Positions 23,226-34,538 of a stretch of DNA of 64,000 nt are shown here, piece after piece. Numbering within the stretch: position 1 is the stretch's first letter; each line of letters begins with the position of its first letter. The notes under the pieces were generated by a model. That model saw only the letters and a program-made list of their open reading frames with translations. It was not told where the DNA came from and did no database searches. The position numbers and the translations under genes were made by a program. The stretch covers positions 186,001-250,000 of the forward strand of contig CAJXGN010000004.1 of NCBI GenBank assembly GCA_913053875.1. Reading direction: 5' to 3'. Origin of the DNA: an uncultured Agromyces sp. (lineage in GTDB: Bacteria; Actinomycetota; Actinomycetes; Actinomycetales; Microbacteriaceae).

Positions 23226-24377
23226 GTGAAGTTCCAGGTCAACAGAGACGTCTTCAGCGAAGCCGTCTCGTTCGCCGTGAAGCTGTTGCCGCAGCGCACG
23301 ACCCTCCCGATCCTCAGCGGCGTGCTCATCGAGGCAGGCGATGACGGCCTCGTCCTGTCGTCCTTCGACTACGAGGTCTCGTCGAAGACCGAGATCGCGG
23401 CGGACGTCGAGGAAGCGGGTACCGTCCTCGTCTCCGGGCGTCTCCTGGCAGAGATCGCCAGCCGGCTTCCGAACGCCCCCGTGCGGTTCAGCACCGAGGA
23501 GGGGCGGATCACGGTCAGCTGTGGTTCGGCCAGCTTCACCCTGCTGTCGATGCCCGTCGAGGAGTACCCGAGCATCCCCGAGGTCGGGGACCAGTCGGGC
23601 CTCGTCCCCGCGGAGGAGTTCGCCGCGGCCGTCGCGCAGGTCGCGGTGGCCGCATCCCGCGACGACGTGACGCCCGTCATCACCGGCGTGCAGCTCGAGG
23701 TCGCCGAGACGAGCCTCGGCCTGGTCGCGACCGACCGCTATCGCGTGGCCGTGCGCCAGGTGGAGTGGGACGGCGGGTCCGTGGCGACCGGCGGCGAGTC
23801 GCTCACGGCGCTCGTTCCGGCGCGCACCCTGCAGGAGGTCGGCAAGACCTTCGGGCACTCCGGCAACATCTCGGTCTCGATCACCAGTCGCGACGATCGC
23901 GAGCTGATCGCATTCACCGCGGACAAGAAGACCGTCACGTCCTTGCTGATCAAGGGCAATTTCCCACCCGTTCGCCGGCTCTTCCCCGACGACGTGCAGA
24001 ACTACGCCGTGATGAACACCGCGGACCTCATCGAGGCGACCCGCCGTGTCGCCCTCGTGCTCGAGCGCGAGGCGGCGCTGCGCTACACCTTCGGCGCTGA
24101 CGGACTCACCCTCGAGGCCATCGGCAGCGAGCAGGCGCAGGCGAGCGAGACCATCGACGCCGTGCTGACGGGCGACCCGACGGTCGTCTCGCTGAAGCCG
24201 CAGTTCCTGCTCGACGGCCTGGGCGCGGTGCACTCCGAGTTCGTCCGCATCGCGTTCACCAAGACCGACAACCCCAACAAGCCCGGGCCCGTGCTCATCA
24301 CGAGCCAGACCTCCCGCGAACAGGCGGGATCCGACAGCTACCGGTACCTCCTGCAGCCGAACCTGCTGCTGCGCTGA
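23226..24377 (+). CDS. dnaN: DNA polymerase III beta subunit (sliding clamp)
   Basis: 383 residues forming three clamp domains, beginning MKFQVNRDVFSEAVSFAVK with LPQRTTLPILSGVLIEA. Middle and late motifs include FPPVRRLFPDD and the C-terminal YLLQPNLLLR, in place of the usual ending LMPMRL. The ring tethers polymerase III and other partners to DNA. Start GTG 23226 with GGGAGAGC upstream. It lies directly right of oriC. Confidence 0.97.
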   Translation: MKFQVNRDVFSEAVSFAVKLLPQRTTLPILSGVLIEAGDDGLVLSSFDYEVSSKTEIAADVEEAGTVLVSGRLLAEIASRLPNAPVRFSTEEGRITVSCGSASFTLLSMPVEEYPSIPEVGDQSGLVPAEEFAAAVAQVAVAASRDDVTPVITGVQLEVAETSLGLVATDRYRVAVRQVEWDGGSVATGGESLTALVPARTLQEVGKTFGHSGNISVSITSRDDRELIAFTADKKTVTSLLIKGNFPPVRRLFPDDVQNYAVMNTADLIEATRRVALVLEREAALRYTFGADGLTLEAIGSEQAQASETIDAVLTGDPTVVSLKPQFLLDGLGAVHSEFVRIAFTKTDNPNKPGPVLITSQTSREQAGSDSYRYLLQPNLLLR

Positions 24378-24438
24378 TCCGACCCGCGCGGTCGGCGAGG
24401 GGGGTCACGGCGGCGTGACCAGCGATCAGGGGAACGAC

Positions 24439-25329
24439 ATGCACATCGGAATCATCGGCCTGGGCAAGATGGGCGCGAACATGCGTGAGCGCCTCCGCGA
24501 GCACGACATCGAGGTGACCGGGTTCGACACGAATCCCGACCTCTCCGACGTCGCGAGCCTGCACGACCTGGTCGAGGCGCTGCCGGCGCCGAGACTCGTC
24601 TGGGTCATGGTGCCGTCGGGTCACATCACCGACGGCGTCGTCGCCGACCTCTCGGAGTTCCTCGACGAGGGCGACCTCGTGATCAACGGCGGCAACTCGC
24701 GGTACACCGACGACCTGCGCTACGGGCAGCGCCTCGACGTCCACGGCATCCGGTTCGTCGATGCGGGCGTCTCGGGCGGAGTCTGGGGCGACCGGTACGG
24801 GTACGGCCTCATGGTCGGCGGTGCCGACGCCGACGTCGAGCGAGCGATGCCGGTCTTCGACGCGTTGCGCCCGGACGGTCCGCGCGAGGAGGGCTTCTCC
24901 CATGTGGGTCCGGTCGGCGCCGGGCACTACGCGAAGATGGTGCACAACGGCGTCGAGTACGCACTCATGCAGGCGTACGCCGAGGGGTACGAGCTGCTCG
25001 CGAAGCGCAGCGATCTCGTCACCGACGTCGAGGCGACCTTCGCCGGCTGGCAGCGCGGCACCGTGGTGCGGTCGTGGCTGCTCGAGCTGCTCGTGCGCGC
25101 GCTGGAGGAGGACCCCGAGCTCGACGACATCCGCGGCTACGTGAACGACTCGGGCGAGGGCAGGTGGACCGTCGAGGAGGCGATCGACCAGGCCGTTCCC
25201 GTCCCGACGATCAGCGCCGCCATCTTCGCGAGGTTCGTGTCGCGCCAGGAGGATTCGCCGGCCATGCGCGCCGTGGCGTCCCTCCGCAACCAGTTCGGCG
25301 GCCACGCCGTCACGCCGGCCGGGGAGTAG
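24439..25329 (+). CDS. gnd: 6-phosphogluconate dehydrogenase (decarboxylating), short type
   Basis: 296 residues, the short (~300-residue) Gnd/YqeC class rather than the ~470-residue form. It oxidises and decarboxylates 6-phosphogluconate to ribulose 5-phosphate in the pentose phosphate pathway. Seen are the Rossmann motif GLGKMGANM, the substrate loop NGGNSRYTDD, DAGVSGGVWGDRYGYGLMVG, and the catalytic-lysine region GAGHYAKMVHNGVEYALMQ. The start at 24439 has AGGGGAACG upstream. Its place between dnaN and recF is usual for many actinobacteria. Confidence 0.93.
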   Translation: MHIGIIGLGKMGANMRERLREHDIEVTGFDTNPDLSDVASLHDLVEALPAPRLVWVMVPSGHITDGVVADLSEFLDEGDLVINGGNSRYTDDLRYGQRLDVHGIRFVDAGVSGGVWGDRYGYGLMVGGADADVERAMPVFDALRPDGPREEGFSHVGPVGAGHYAKMVHNGVEYALMQAYAEGYELLAKRSDLVTDVEATFAGWQRGTVVRSWLLELLVRALEEDPELDDIRGYVNDSGEGRWTVEEAIDQAVPVPTISAAIFARFVSRQEDSPAMRAVASLRNQFGGHAVTPAGE

Positions 25330-25341
25330 CACCGCCCGCGC

Positions 25342-26571
25342 ATGCACATCTCGCGACTCTCGCTCACCGACTACCGCAACTACGGCCACGCCGAGCTCCT
25401 GCTGGAGCCCGGCGCGACCGTGTTCGCGGGGCGTAACGGCCACGGCAAGACCAACCTGGTCGAGGCGATCGGCTACCTCTCGACCCTCGGTTCGCACCGG
25501 GTGTCGAGCGAGCACGCGCTGATCCGGGCCGGCGCCGACTCGGCGGTCATCCGCGCCCTGCTCGCCCACGCCGGTCGCGAGGTGCTGGTCGAGGTGCAGT
25601 TGAACCGCGGTGCCGCGAACAAGGCGCAGGTCAATCGCAACGGGGTGCGCACGCGCGAGCTGCCGCGCTACACGCACTCGGTGCTGTTCGCGCCGGAGGA
25701 CCTCGCGATCGTGCGGGGCGACCCCGGCGTGCGGCGCAGGTTCCTCGACGACCTGCTGGTGCAGCGGATGCCTCGCATCGCCGGCGTCCTCGCCGACTAC
25801 GACCGCGTGCTGCGCCAGCGCAACTCGCTCCTCAAGTCGGCGCGCTCGAGCGGGCTGCGGAACGCGCAGCTGCCGACCCTGGAGATCTGGGACGAGCGGC
25901 TCGTGGAACTGGGCACCGAGGTCATCGACCGCCGCGCGGAACTCGTGGCCGACCTCGCCGAACCGGTGCGGGCCGCGTACCGCGGAATCGTCGACGACGA
26001 TCATGCGCCGCGCCTCGAGCCCCGGCTCTCCATCGACGGCGCCGGCGAGGACCTCGAGCGGAGCGTCGCCGAACCCGGACCCGGCGCGTCGACCGACGAC
26101 GCCACCCCCGTCGCATCCGACACCGCATCCCGCTTCCGCGAGTCACTCGCCGGGCTCCGCCCGAAGGAGCTCGAGCGCGGCGTCACGCTCGCGGGGCCGC
26201 ACCGCGACGACGTGCTGCTCGAGTTGAACGGCCTGCCCGCGAAGGGGTACGCCTCGCACGGCGAGTCGTGGTCGTTCGCGCTCGCGCTCAAGATCGCCTC
26301 GGCCGAGCTGCTGCGCGCCGACTCGACGACCGGCGACCCCGTGCTGATCCTCGATGACGTGTTCGCCGAGCTCGACCGCGGCCGGCGCGACCGCCTGGCC
26401 GCCTCCATCGGCGACTTCGAGCAGGTGCTGATCACGGCGGCCGTCATCGAGGACGTCCCCGAGTCGCTGGCAGGTCGGGTCGTCCGCATCGAGCGCGGTG
26501 CGATCGTCGGCGGGTCGGAGGAGGATGGATCCGAAGTCGGGTCCCGCAGCGAGGAGGTCGAGGATGCCTGA
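25342..26571 (+). CDS. recF: DNA replication and repair protein RecF
   Basis: 409-residue SMC-like ATPase that helps load RecA at single-strand gaps. Walker A is GRNGHGKTNLVEAIGYL, followed by VRRRFLDDLLVQ. The ABC-type signature and Walker B are AGPHRDD and VLILDDVFAELDRGRRDRL. A low-complexity stretch near residues 225-265 interrupts the usual sequence. It starts 12 bases after gnd, and its 3' end overlaps dciA by 8 bases. Confidence 0.96.
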   Translation: MHISRLSLTDYRNYGHAELLLEPGATVFAGRNGHGKTNLVEAIGYLSTLGSHRVSSEHALIRAGADSAVIRALLAHAGREVLVEVQLNRGAANKAQVNRNGVRTRELPRYTHSVLFAPEDLAIVRGDPGVRRRFLDDLLVQRMPRIAGVLADYDRVLRQRNSLLKSARSSGLRNAQLPTLEIWDERLVELGTEVIDRRAELVADLAEPVRAAYRGIVDDDHAPRLEPRLSIDGAGEDLERSVAEPGPGASTDDATPVASDTASRFRESLAGLRPKELERGVTLAGPHRDDVLLELNGLPAKGYASHGESWSFALALKIASAELLRADSTTGDPVLILDDVFAELDRGRRDRLAASIGDFEQVLITAAVIEDVPESLAGRVVRIERGAIVGGSEEDGSEVGSRSEEVEDA

Positions 26572-27076
26572 GCCGAGCGCCGCCACGCCTGCCGACGCCA
26601 CGAGCGAGGCGATCCGGGTCTACCAGCACTTCCGCGAGGTCTTCGGCGGGGCGCCGACCGGGTCCAGGCGACGCAAACGCGACGAGCCCGCGCGCGGAGC
26701 GAGCGCGCCGTTCGGCAACGGCCGCGAGCCGCGAGCCCTCGGCGACACCCTCGACACCCTCACCGCGGAACTCGGCTGGAACTCGCCGCTCGCGCAGCAG
26801 GAGCTCTTGTCGTCGTGGTCGGAGGTGGCCGGCGAGGAGACCGCTCGGCACTCCGAGCCGGTGGGCCTGGAGCACGGCGTGCTGACGGTGCGGTGCGATT
26901 CGACGGCGTGGGCGACGCAGCTGCGCATGATGCGCACGACGATCGCCGCGCGCATCGTCGACCGGTATCCGGAGGCGGGCGTCGAGTCCATCCGTTTCCA
27001 AGGCCCGGACGCCCCATCCTGGAAAAAGGGGCCCAGATCGGTTCCAGGGCGGGGTCCGCGCGATACCTACGGCTGA
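26564..27076 (+). CDS. dciA: DciA family protein (DUF721), probable replicative helicase loader
   Basis: 170 residues. The DUF721 core is about residues 60-150 (SSWSEVAGEETARHSEP, GVLTVRCDSTAWATQL, IAARIVDRYP). DciA proteins bind and load the replicative helicase DnaB in bacteria without DnaC or DnaI. The N-terminal 55 residues are charged and probably disordered. The ATG overlaps the recF end by 8 bases. Placement between recF and gyrB is conserved in actinobacteria (Rv0004 in M. tuberculosis). Confidence 0.92.
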   Translation: MPEPSAATPADATSEAIRVYQHFREVFGGAPTGSRRRKRDEPARGASAPFGNGREPRALGDTLDTLTAELGWNSPLAQQELLSSWSEVAGEETARHSEPVGLEHGVLTVRCDSTAWATQLRMMRTTIAARIVDRYPEAGVESIRFQGPDAPSWKKGPRSVPGRGPRDTYG

Positions 27077-29200
<2,124 letters not shown>

Positions 29201-29232
29201 TCGAGCGCGACGACGAGGACTGAACGGCACAC

Positions 29233-31845
29233 ATGGCAGACGTCACCACTCCTGAGGAGAACGCGGGGCACGACCCGCACGGCCGCATCGACCAGGTCGA
29301 CCTCCAGCTCGAGATGCAGCGGTCGTACCTCGACTACGCGATGAGCGTGATCGTCGGGCGCGCACTGCCCGACGTGCGCGACGGGTTGAAGCCCGTGCAC
29401 CGCCGCGTGATCTACGCGATGTACGACGGCGGGTACCGCCCCGACAAGGCGTTCTCGAAGTGCTCGCGCGTGGTCGGCGACGTGATGGGTCAGTTCCACC
29501 CGCACGGCGACACCGCGATCTACGACGCCCTGGTGCGTCTCGTACAGCCGTGGTCGATGCGCTACCCGCTCGCGCTCGGCCAGGGCAACTTCGGCTCGCC
29601 CGGCAACGACGGCGCGGCGGCCCCGCGGTACACCGAGACCAAGATGCATCCGATCGCGCTCGAGATGGTGCGCGACATCGACGAGGACACCGTCGACTTC
29701 CAGGACAACTACGACGGCCACACGCAGGAGCCGTCGATCCTGCCGAGCCGCTTCCCGAACCTGCTGGTCAACGGGTCGGTCGGCATCGCGGTCGGCATGG
29801 CCACGAACATCCCGCCGCACAACCTCCGCGAGGTCGCATCGGGTGCGCAGTGGTACCTCGAGCACCCGGATGCCTCGCGCGAGGAGCTCCAGGAGGCGCT
29901 GATCCAGCGCATCAAGGGGCCGGACTTCCCGACCGGGGCGCAGATCCTCGGCGTGAAGGGCATCCACGACGCGTACCGCACGGGCCGCGGCTCGATCACG
30001 ATGCGCGCGGTCGTGTCGGTCGAGGAGCTGCAGGGCCGCACCTGCCTCGTCGTCACCGAGCTGCCGTACCAGGTGAACCCCGACAACCTGGCGATCAAGA
30101 TCGCCGACCTCGTCAAGGAGGGGAAGATCGGCGGCATCGCCGACATCCGCGACGAGACCTCGGGCCGCACCGGCCAGCGACTCGTGATCGTGCTGAAGCG
30201 CGACGCGGTCGCGAAGGTCGTGCTGAACAACCTGTACAAGCACACCCAGTTGCAGGAGAACTTCGGCGCGAACATGCTCGCGATCGTCGACGGCGTGCCC
30301 CGCACCCTCTCGATCGACGGGTTCATCGCGCACTGGGTCGACCACCAGGTCGACGTGATCGTGCGCCGCACGAAGTTCCGCCTCGCGAAGGCCGAGGCGG
30401 ACGCGCACATCCAGCGCGGCTACGTGAAGGCGCTCGACATGCTGGACGAGGTGATCGCGCTCATCCGCCGCTCGCCCGACGTCGACACCGCCCGCACGGG
30501 GCTGATGGAGCTGCTCGACGTCGACCAGTTGCAGGCCGACGCCATCCTCACGATGCAGCTGCGCCGCCTCGCGGCGCTCGAACGCCAGAAGATCATCGAC
30601 CGCCTCGAGGAGCTCGAGCGCGAGATCGCCGAGTACCTGGCGATCCTCGCCGACGAGTCCCGCCAGCGGGCGATCGTCAGTGACGAGCTCGCGACGATCG
30701 TCGACAAGTACGGCGACGAGCGCCGCACGCACATCATGCCCGGATTCGACGGCGACATGAGCGTGGAGGACCTCATCCCCGAAGAGGAGATGGTCGTCAC
30801 CGTCACCCGGGGCGGATACGTCAAGCGCACGCGCAGCGACAACTACCGCTCGCAGCATCGCGGCGGCAAGGGAGTGAAGGGCGCGCAGCTGCGCGCCGAC
30901 GACGTGGTCGAGCACTTCTTCGTGACGACCACGCACCACTGGCTGCTGTTCTTCACGAACATGGGCCGGGTCTACCGCGCGAAGGCGTACGAGATCCTCG
31001 AGGCCGGCCGCGACGCGAAGGGCCAGCACGTCGCGAACCTGCTCGAGATGCAGCCCGACGAGCAGATCGCGGAGATCCTCGACATCCGCGACTACGAGGT
31101 GGCCAGGCACCTCGTGCTCGCCACGCGGGACGGCCTCGTCAAGAAGACGGAGCTCACGCAGTACGACACCAACCGCTCGCGCGGCATCATCGCGATCAAC
31201 CTGCGCGAGGGCGACGAACTCGTCTCCGCCATGCTGGTCGACGAGGGCGACGAGCTGCTGCTCGTGTCGCGCAAGGGCATGTCGCTGCGCTTCGCCGCGA
31301 CCGACGAGGCGCTCCGGCCGATGGGCCGTTCGACCTCCGGCGTCAAGGGAATCGCGTTCCGCGAGGGGGACGAGCTGCTCGAGGCATCCGTCGTGCCCCA
31401 CACCGAAGGCGAGTCGGTCGTGGTCGAGGGCGATGGCCCGGATGCCGCGAAGGGCCGCCGTTCCCCGAGCGACACCTACGTGTTCGTGGTCACCGAGGGC
31501 GGCTGGGCGAAGCGCACGCCGGTCGAGGAGTACCGCATCCAGGGGCGCAGCGGACTGGGCATCAAGGTGGCCAAGCTGAACGGCGACCGCGGCGATCTGG
31601 TGGGCTCGCTCATCGTCGCCGAGGGCGACGAGGTCCTTGTGGTCCTTGCCAGCGGCAAGGTGGTACGCTCTGACGTCGCGGAGGTCCCGGCCAAGGGTCG
31701 GGACACGATGGGCGTGGTGTTCGCGAAGTTCGCGGACGACGATCGCATCATCGCCATCGCACGGAACACCGAGCGGAACCTCACCGAGCACGATGGGGAG
31801 GGCGTCGAGGGTTCGCCGGGAAAGGGAGAAGCAGCAGATGAGTAG
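29233..31845 (+). CDS. gyrA: DNA gyrase subunit A
   Basis: 870 residues. The catalytic tyrosine is Tyr133 in APRYTETKM. The quinolone-resistance region reads [14 protein letters not shown], with Thr where Escherichia coli has Ser83. The C-terminal beta-pinwheel contains the GyrA box [10 protein letters not shown] needed for DNA wrapping. A charged insert near residues 735-755 ([12 protein letters not shown]) lies between pinwheel blades. The last 8 bases overlap the DUF3566 gene. Confidence 0.97.
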   Translation: MADVTTPEENAGHDPHGRIDQVDLQLEMQRSYLDYAMSVIVGRALPDVRDGLKPVHRRVIYAMYDGGYRPDKAFSKCSRVVGDVMGQFHPHGDTAIYDALVRLVQPWSMRYPLALGQGNFGSPGNDGAAAPRYTETKMHPIALEMVRDIDEDTVDFQDNYDGHTQEPSILPSRFPNLLVNGSVGIAVGMATNIPPHNLREVASGAQWYLEHPDASREELQEALIQRIKGPDFPTGAQILGVKGIHDAYRTGRGSITMRAVVSVEELQGRTCLVVTELPYQVNPDNLAIKIADLVKEGKIGGIADIRDETSGRTGQRLVIVLKRDAVAKVVLNNLYKHTQLQENFGANMLAIVDGVPRTLSIDGFIAHWVDHQVDVIVRRTKFRLAKAEADAHIQRGYVKALDMLDEVIALIRRSPDVDTARTGLMELLDVDQLQADAILTMQLRRLAALERQKIIDRLEELEREIAEYLAILADESRQRAIVSDELATIVDKYGDERRTHIMPGFDGDMSVEDLIPEEEMVVTVTRGGYVKRTRSDNYRSQHRGGKGVKGAQLRADDVVEHFFVTTTHHWLLFFTNMGRVYRAKAYEILEAGRDAKGQHVANLLEMQPDEQIAEILDIRDYEVARHLVLATRDGLVKKTELTQYDTNRSRGIIAINLREGDELVSAMLVDEGDELLLVSRKGMSLRFAATDEALRPMGRSTSGVKGIAFREGDELLEASVVPHTEGESVVVEGDGPDAAKGRRSPSDTYVFVVTEGGWAKRTPVEEYRIQGRSGLGIKVAKLNGDRGDLVGSLIVAEGDEVLVVLASGKVVRSDVAEVPAKGRDTMGVVFAKFADDDRIIAIARNTERNLTEHDGEGVEGSPGKGEAADE

Positions 31846-32242
31846 CGTCGCGGACAAGCTCGCCAAGAAGTCCTCGCGTCGGACGCCGGCCAAGCAGGTG
31901 CGCCTGCGGCTGGTCTACATCGACTTCTGGTCGGCGCTGAAGCTGTCGTTCCTGGTCGCGGTGTGCATCGCGGTCATCAACATCGTCGCCACGTTCCTCG
32001 TCTGGACCGTGTTGAACTCGACCGACATCTTCACCATGGTCAACGACCTGGTGCAGGACATCGCCGGCACCGCGGGCGACCTCACCGCCTTCCTGTCGCT
32101 CGGCAACATCATGGGCTTCGCCATCATCGTCTCGCTGCTGAACCTCGTCGTGACCACCGCGCTGGGCGCGATCGTCGCGGTGCTGTACAACCTCAGCGTG
32201 AAGGTGACCGGCGGCATCCTCGTCGGGTTCACGAACAACTGA
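31838..32242 (+). CDS. DUF3566 family membrane protein
   Basis: 134 residues. A basic N-terminus ([19 protein letters not shown]) precedes two long membrane segments, [20 protein letters not shown] and [20 protein letters not shown]. The family is found directly downstream of gyrA throughout actinobacteria (Rv0007 in M. tuberculosis is the longer homologue); its function is unknown. The ATG lies inside the gyrA 3' end, with GGGAGAAG as ribosome-binding site, so translation is coupled to gyrA. Confidence 0.92.
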   Translation: MSSVADKLAKKSSRRTPAKQVRLRLVYIDFWSALKLSFLVAVCIAVINIVATFLVWTVLNSTDIFTMVNDLVQDIAGTAGDLTAFLSLGNIMGFAIIVSLLNLVVTTALGAIVAVLYNLSVKVTGGILVGFTNN

Positions 32243-32294
32243 CTCGATTCGTGAATCCGACTCCGGTCGGGTAGTCTGTCACTCGGCCATTTTC

Positions 32295-32368
32295 GGGGCT
32301 ATAGCTCAGGCGGTTAGAGCGCTTCGCTGATAACGAAGAGGTCCGAGGTTCAAGTCCTCGTAGCCCCA
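32295..32368 (+). tRNA. tRNA-Ile (GAT)
   Basis: 74 bases. Acceptor arm GGGGCTA/TAGCCCC, D loop AGCTCAGGCGGTTAGAGC, anticodon arm CTTCGCTGATAACGAAG with anticodon GAT, and T arm GAGGTTCAAGTCCTC. CCA is not encoded, so it depends on the CCA enzyme also present in the window. Confidence 0.97.
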
Positions 32369-32412
32369 CTCCACAATTGCACACCGGGTGCCGCGTCCTC
32401 GCGGCACCGCAG

Positions 32413-32485
32413 GGGGCCTTAGCTCAGTTGGTAGAGCGCCTGCTTTGCAAGCAGGATGTCAGGAGTTCGATTCTCCTAGGCTCCA
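32413..32485 (+). tRNA. tRNA-Ala (TGC)
   Basis: 73 bases. Acceptor GGGGCCT/AGGCTCC (one G-T pair), AGCTCAGTTGGTAGAGC, anticodon arm CCTGCTTTGCAAGCAGG with anticodon TGC, and T arm AGGAGTTCGATTCTCCT. CCA not encoded. The Ile-Ala pair downstream of gyrA is conserved in actinobacteria. Confidence 0.97.
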
Positions 32486-32513
32486 CAGTCACTCCGCCGG
32501 TCCGGGTCCGGGA

Positions 32514-32519
32514 TAGCCT
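32514..32519 (+). promoter_or_regulatory. Candidate -10 box of the NUDIX gene (leaderless)
   Basis: TAGCCT followed by 7 bases and GTG 32527; no Shine-Dalgarno sequence. Confidence 0.45.
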
Positions 32520-32526
32520 GTTGACC

Positions 32527-32976
32527 GTGGACATCCGCATCGCGGCCTACGGCGTCATCATCCGCGAGGGCCAGATCCTGCTCGCGCACTGGAACGAACA
32601 CGGCAGGACCGGCTGGACGCTCCCCGGTGGCGGCATCGAAGGGGACGAGCATCCCCACGACGCGGCCCGCCGCGAGATCTTCGAGGAGACGGGCTACCGG
32701 GCGAGGATCGACCGGCTGCTCGGCATCGACCGCATGATGATCGACGCGTCTCGACGGCACAGCGATACGCACGCCGACCTCTACGCGCTGCGCATCGTCT
32801 ACCGGGCGACGGTGACCGGCGGCACGCTCACCAACGAGGTGGACGGGTCGAGCGACGAAGCGCGCTGGTTCCCGCTCGACGATGTGCCCGACCTGCACCG
32901 CGTGAGCCTGGTCGACGTCGGGCTGCGCCTCGACGCGGCTGAGCCGCCGGTGGGGATGCTCGGCACGGGGGCCTGA
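32527..32976 (+). CDS. NUDIX hydrolase
   Basis: 149 residues. The Nudix box GGGIEGDEHPHDAARREIFEETGY (split here as GGGIEGDEH, then AARREIFEETGY) fits Gx5Ex7REUxEExGU, which coordinates the metal for hydrolysis of nucleoside diphosphate-linked compounds. The substrate is not predictable. The start is GTG 32527, supported by TAGCCT 7 bases upstream; TTG 32521 is possible. It stands alone between tRNA-Ala and a strong terminator. Confidence 0.9.
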   Translation: MDIRIAAYGVIIREGQILLAHWNEHGRTGWTLPGGGIEGDEHPHDAARREIFEETGYRARIDRLLGIDRMMIDASRRHSDTHADLYALRIVYRATVTGGTLTNEVDGSSDEARWFPLDDVPDLHRVSLVDVGLRLDAAEPPVGMLGTGA

Positions 32977-32981
32977 CACGC

Positions 32982-33015
32982 CACGACGGCCCCTCCGTCG
33001 GGAGGGGCCGTCGTG
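32982..33015. terminator. Strong terminator after the NUDIX gene
   Basis: Perfect 15-bp stem CACGACGGCCCCTCC / GGAGGGGCCGTCGTG with tetraloop GTCG. It also lies downstream of the minus-strand small gene at 33066-33302 and may serve both. Confidence 0.8.
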
Positions 33016-33065
33016 TGCGGATGCGACGAAGTGCCTGCGGGTGCTGCCCGCGACGAGCGGGGGCG

Positions 33066-33302
33066 TCACAGGTACGGCCTCGAGGTGATCGCTGCCGACA
33101 GCGCCCGCTGTTCGCGTTGCTCGCGCTCGCGTGCGTTGCGGAAGGCCAGTCGGTGCGCGTCGCGGTCGAACCGGCGGTGCTCCTGGCGCCGGCTCCAGGC
33201 CAGCAGTGCGATGCCGATGCTGCGTGCGATGCGCTCCGCGGCATCCTGCGGGCTGCGCAGGCTGCGTCGCGGTGGGTGGGCGGTGAGGATCTGGCTGTTC
33301 AT
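33066..33302 (-). CDS. Small basic hypothetical protein
   Basis: 78 residues, start ATG 33302 with CAAGGAACG as ribosome-binding site. Very basic and helix-prone: AAERIARSIGIALLAWSRR is a short amphipathic to hydrophobic segment, then EHRRFDRDAHRLAFRNAR and EREQREQRALSAA are highly charged. No family recognised. It lies 287 bases downstream of the minus-strand mini-ORF at 33590-33688, possibly in one transcript, and ends before the shared terminator at 32982-33015. It could be a membrane-associated or nucleic-acid-associated micro-protein; no function is assigned. Confidence 0.65.
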   Translation of the reverse strand: MNSQILTAHPPRRSLRSPQDAAERIARSIGIALLAWSRRQEHRRFDRDAHRLAFRNAREREQREQRALSAAITSRPYL

Positions 33303-33589
33303 GATCGTTCCTTGCGTGGAGGTGGTGCGGTGGGGAGGTGGTGCGAGTGCACTCCGTCGACGGGCGTCGGTGCCGCGCTCGGCGGGCCCGCTCGCGGGAG
33401 TGCGGACGGGTCGCGGCGTGCGTGCACGAACGGCCGGCGTGGTGCGACGCCGAGGCGGAGCATCCGGTGCCGAAGGGTTCGCGTCACCGACGTCGAGACG
33501 ACGGTCGGGTGGCGGCGAACTCCGGAACCGGAGCGATGCGTCGGCGAAGAGAGGCCCGATGAGGGGCCGGCGACGCGGGGCGGTGGAGC
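33303..33589. other. Spacer between two small minus-strand genes
   Basis: 287 bases in which no gene can be supported. Open frames on both strands overlap each other and lack ribosome-binding sites. No hairpin strong enough to call was noticed. Confidence 0.4.
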
Positions 33590-33688
33590 CTAGTGGGAGC
33601 GGACGACGAAGGAGGTCGCCATGTTGCCGGGAATCTTCCCGAGGACGCGCTCGTATGCTCCGATGCGGTACGTCTGCGTGCAAATCAT
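33590..33688 (-). CDS. 32-residue mini-protein or leader peptide
   Basis: ATG 33688 to a TAG at 33590, starting MICTQTYRIGAYERVLGKIP and ending in FVVRSH. A near-ideal ribosome-binding site (GGGGAAGGAG, 8 bases before the ATG) argues that it is translated; chance ORFs in this window lack this. No family recognised. As the first ORF ahead of a small gene it could be a leader peptide or an independent micro-protein. Confidence 0.5.
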   Translation of the reverse strand: MICTQTYRIGAYERVLGKIPGNMATSFVVRSH

Positions 33689-33823
33689 GCTGATCACTCC
33701 TTCCCCTGCTCGAGAACCACTTCTGACGAGATCACACGTTAGCGCCGCGGAGCATTCGCGCGCAAGAGGGAATCGCGTGAATTCCGGGTGCACACCGAGT
33801 GCGACGCACTGCGGGCACGACGA

Positions 33824-33859
33824 CGGGCCCGAGCACGCGCTTCGCGTCGCTCGGGCCCG
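33824..33859. terminator. Hairpin downstream of the gene at 33890-34414
   Basis: CGGGCCCGAG (33824-33833) pairs with CTCGGGCCCG (33850-33859) across a 16-base loop, 30 bases past the stop of the minus-strand gene. Confidence 0.6.
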
Positions 33860-33889
33860 GGGCGCCGGTCGGTGCCGGCGCCGTGCGTC

Positions 33890-34414
33890 TCAGGCTTCCT
33901 TGTCGGGGCCCGGCGTCGGCTCGTCCTCGGCGACCCACAGCTCGTCGTCGGCGCGGAACGTCTGCCAGACGGCGTACGCGATCGCACCGGCCGCGACCAC
34001 GGCCGCACCGATGGCGATGTAGCCGCCGACGCCCGGACCGCTCGACTTGGGCTCCTCGAACCTCGGGTTCACCCGCGCGAGGGCGGCGCGCACGCGCTTG
34101 TCCTTCGCGACGTCGCCGATCGACATGATCGTGCCGAGCGCACTGCCCAGCACGGGCACCATGGTGCGCTCGATCGACTTGCCGGTGTCGGTGGCGAACT
34201 TGCCGACCGCATCGACCCGCGGCCCCACGTAGGTGTCGTATCCCTGGCGCACACGCGGCGTGACCTCCTCACGGGTGAGGTGGCCGAGCTGCCGGCTGGC
34301 CTCGCGCGCGACGGTGTTCGCGCGCTCGAGTACCGCCTGCTGCTCTCCCCACAGCTGCTCCGCACTTCCGCGGAGTCGCTTGAGTTCCTTCCGGCGCTTG
34401 CGTGACAGGCTCAT
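33890..34414 (-). CDS. Hypothetical single-pass membrane protein
   Basis: 174 residues, ATG 34414 with GGAGGGTCGAG upstream. The N-terminus is very basic (MSLSRKRRKELKRLRGSAEQ). A long helical region with TREEVTPRVRQGYDTYVGPRV follows, then one membrane segment at about residues 128-150 (GYIAIGAAVVAAGAIAYAVW) and an acidic C-terminal tail (DDELWVAEDEPTPGPDKEA). Similar proteins occur beside ppiA in related actinobacteria; function unknown. It diverges from ppiA with about 125 bases between the starts. Confidence 0.78.
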   Translation of the reverse strand: MSLSRKRRKELKRLRGSAEQLWGEQQAVLERANTVAREASRQLGHLTREEVTPRVRQGYDTYVGPRVDAVGKFATDTGKSIERTMVPVLGSALGTIMSIGDVAKDKRVRAALARVNPRFEEPKSSGPGVGGYIAIGAAVVAAGAIAYAVWQTFRADDELWVAEDEPTPGPDKEA

Positions 34415-34538
34415 CTCGACCCTCCATCGTCTGCTGCAGCGAACTCCTCCATCTTGCCACCACAATGGCCCGGATCAGGGAGTGAGTGTCGAATCGGGCA
34501 TACGGGTTGACAGATTCCCCTGTGCGAGAATCGTGGAC

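Noticed and set aside
22816..23329. Short minus-strand ORFs in the dnaA-dnaN spacer
   Set aside because: They run through the DnaA boxes of oriC and have no motif or ribosome-binding site.
25922..26227. A break or missing part in recF near its Ala/Asp-rich insert
   Set aside because: The frame is continuous and Walker B and signature motifs follow in frame, so this is an insert rather than a frameshift.
34507..34531. TTGACA plus GAGAAT as a ppiA promoter
   Set aside because: The spacer is only about 13 bases, too short for a normal -35/-10 pair; kept only as a remark in the ppiA entry.
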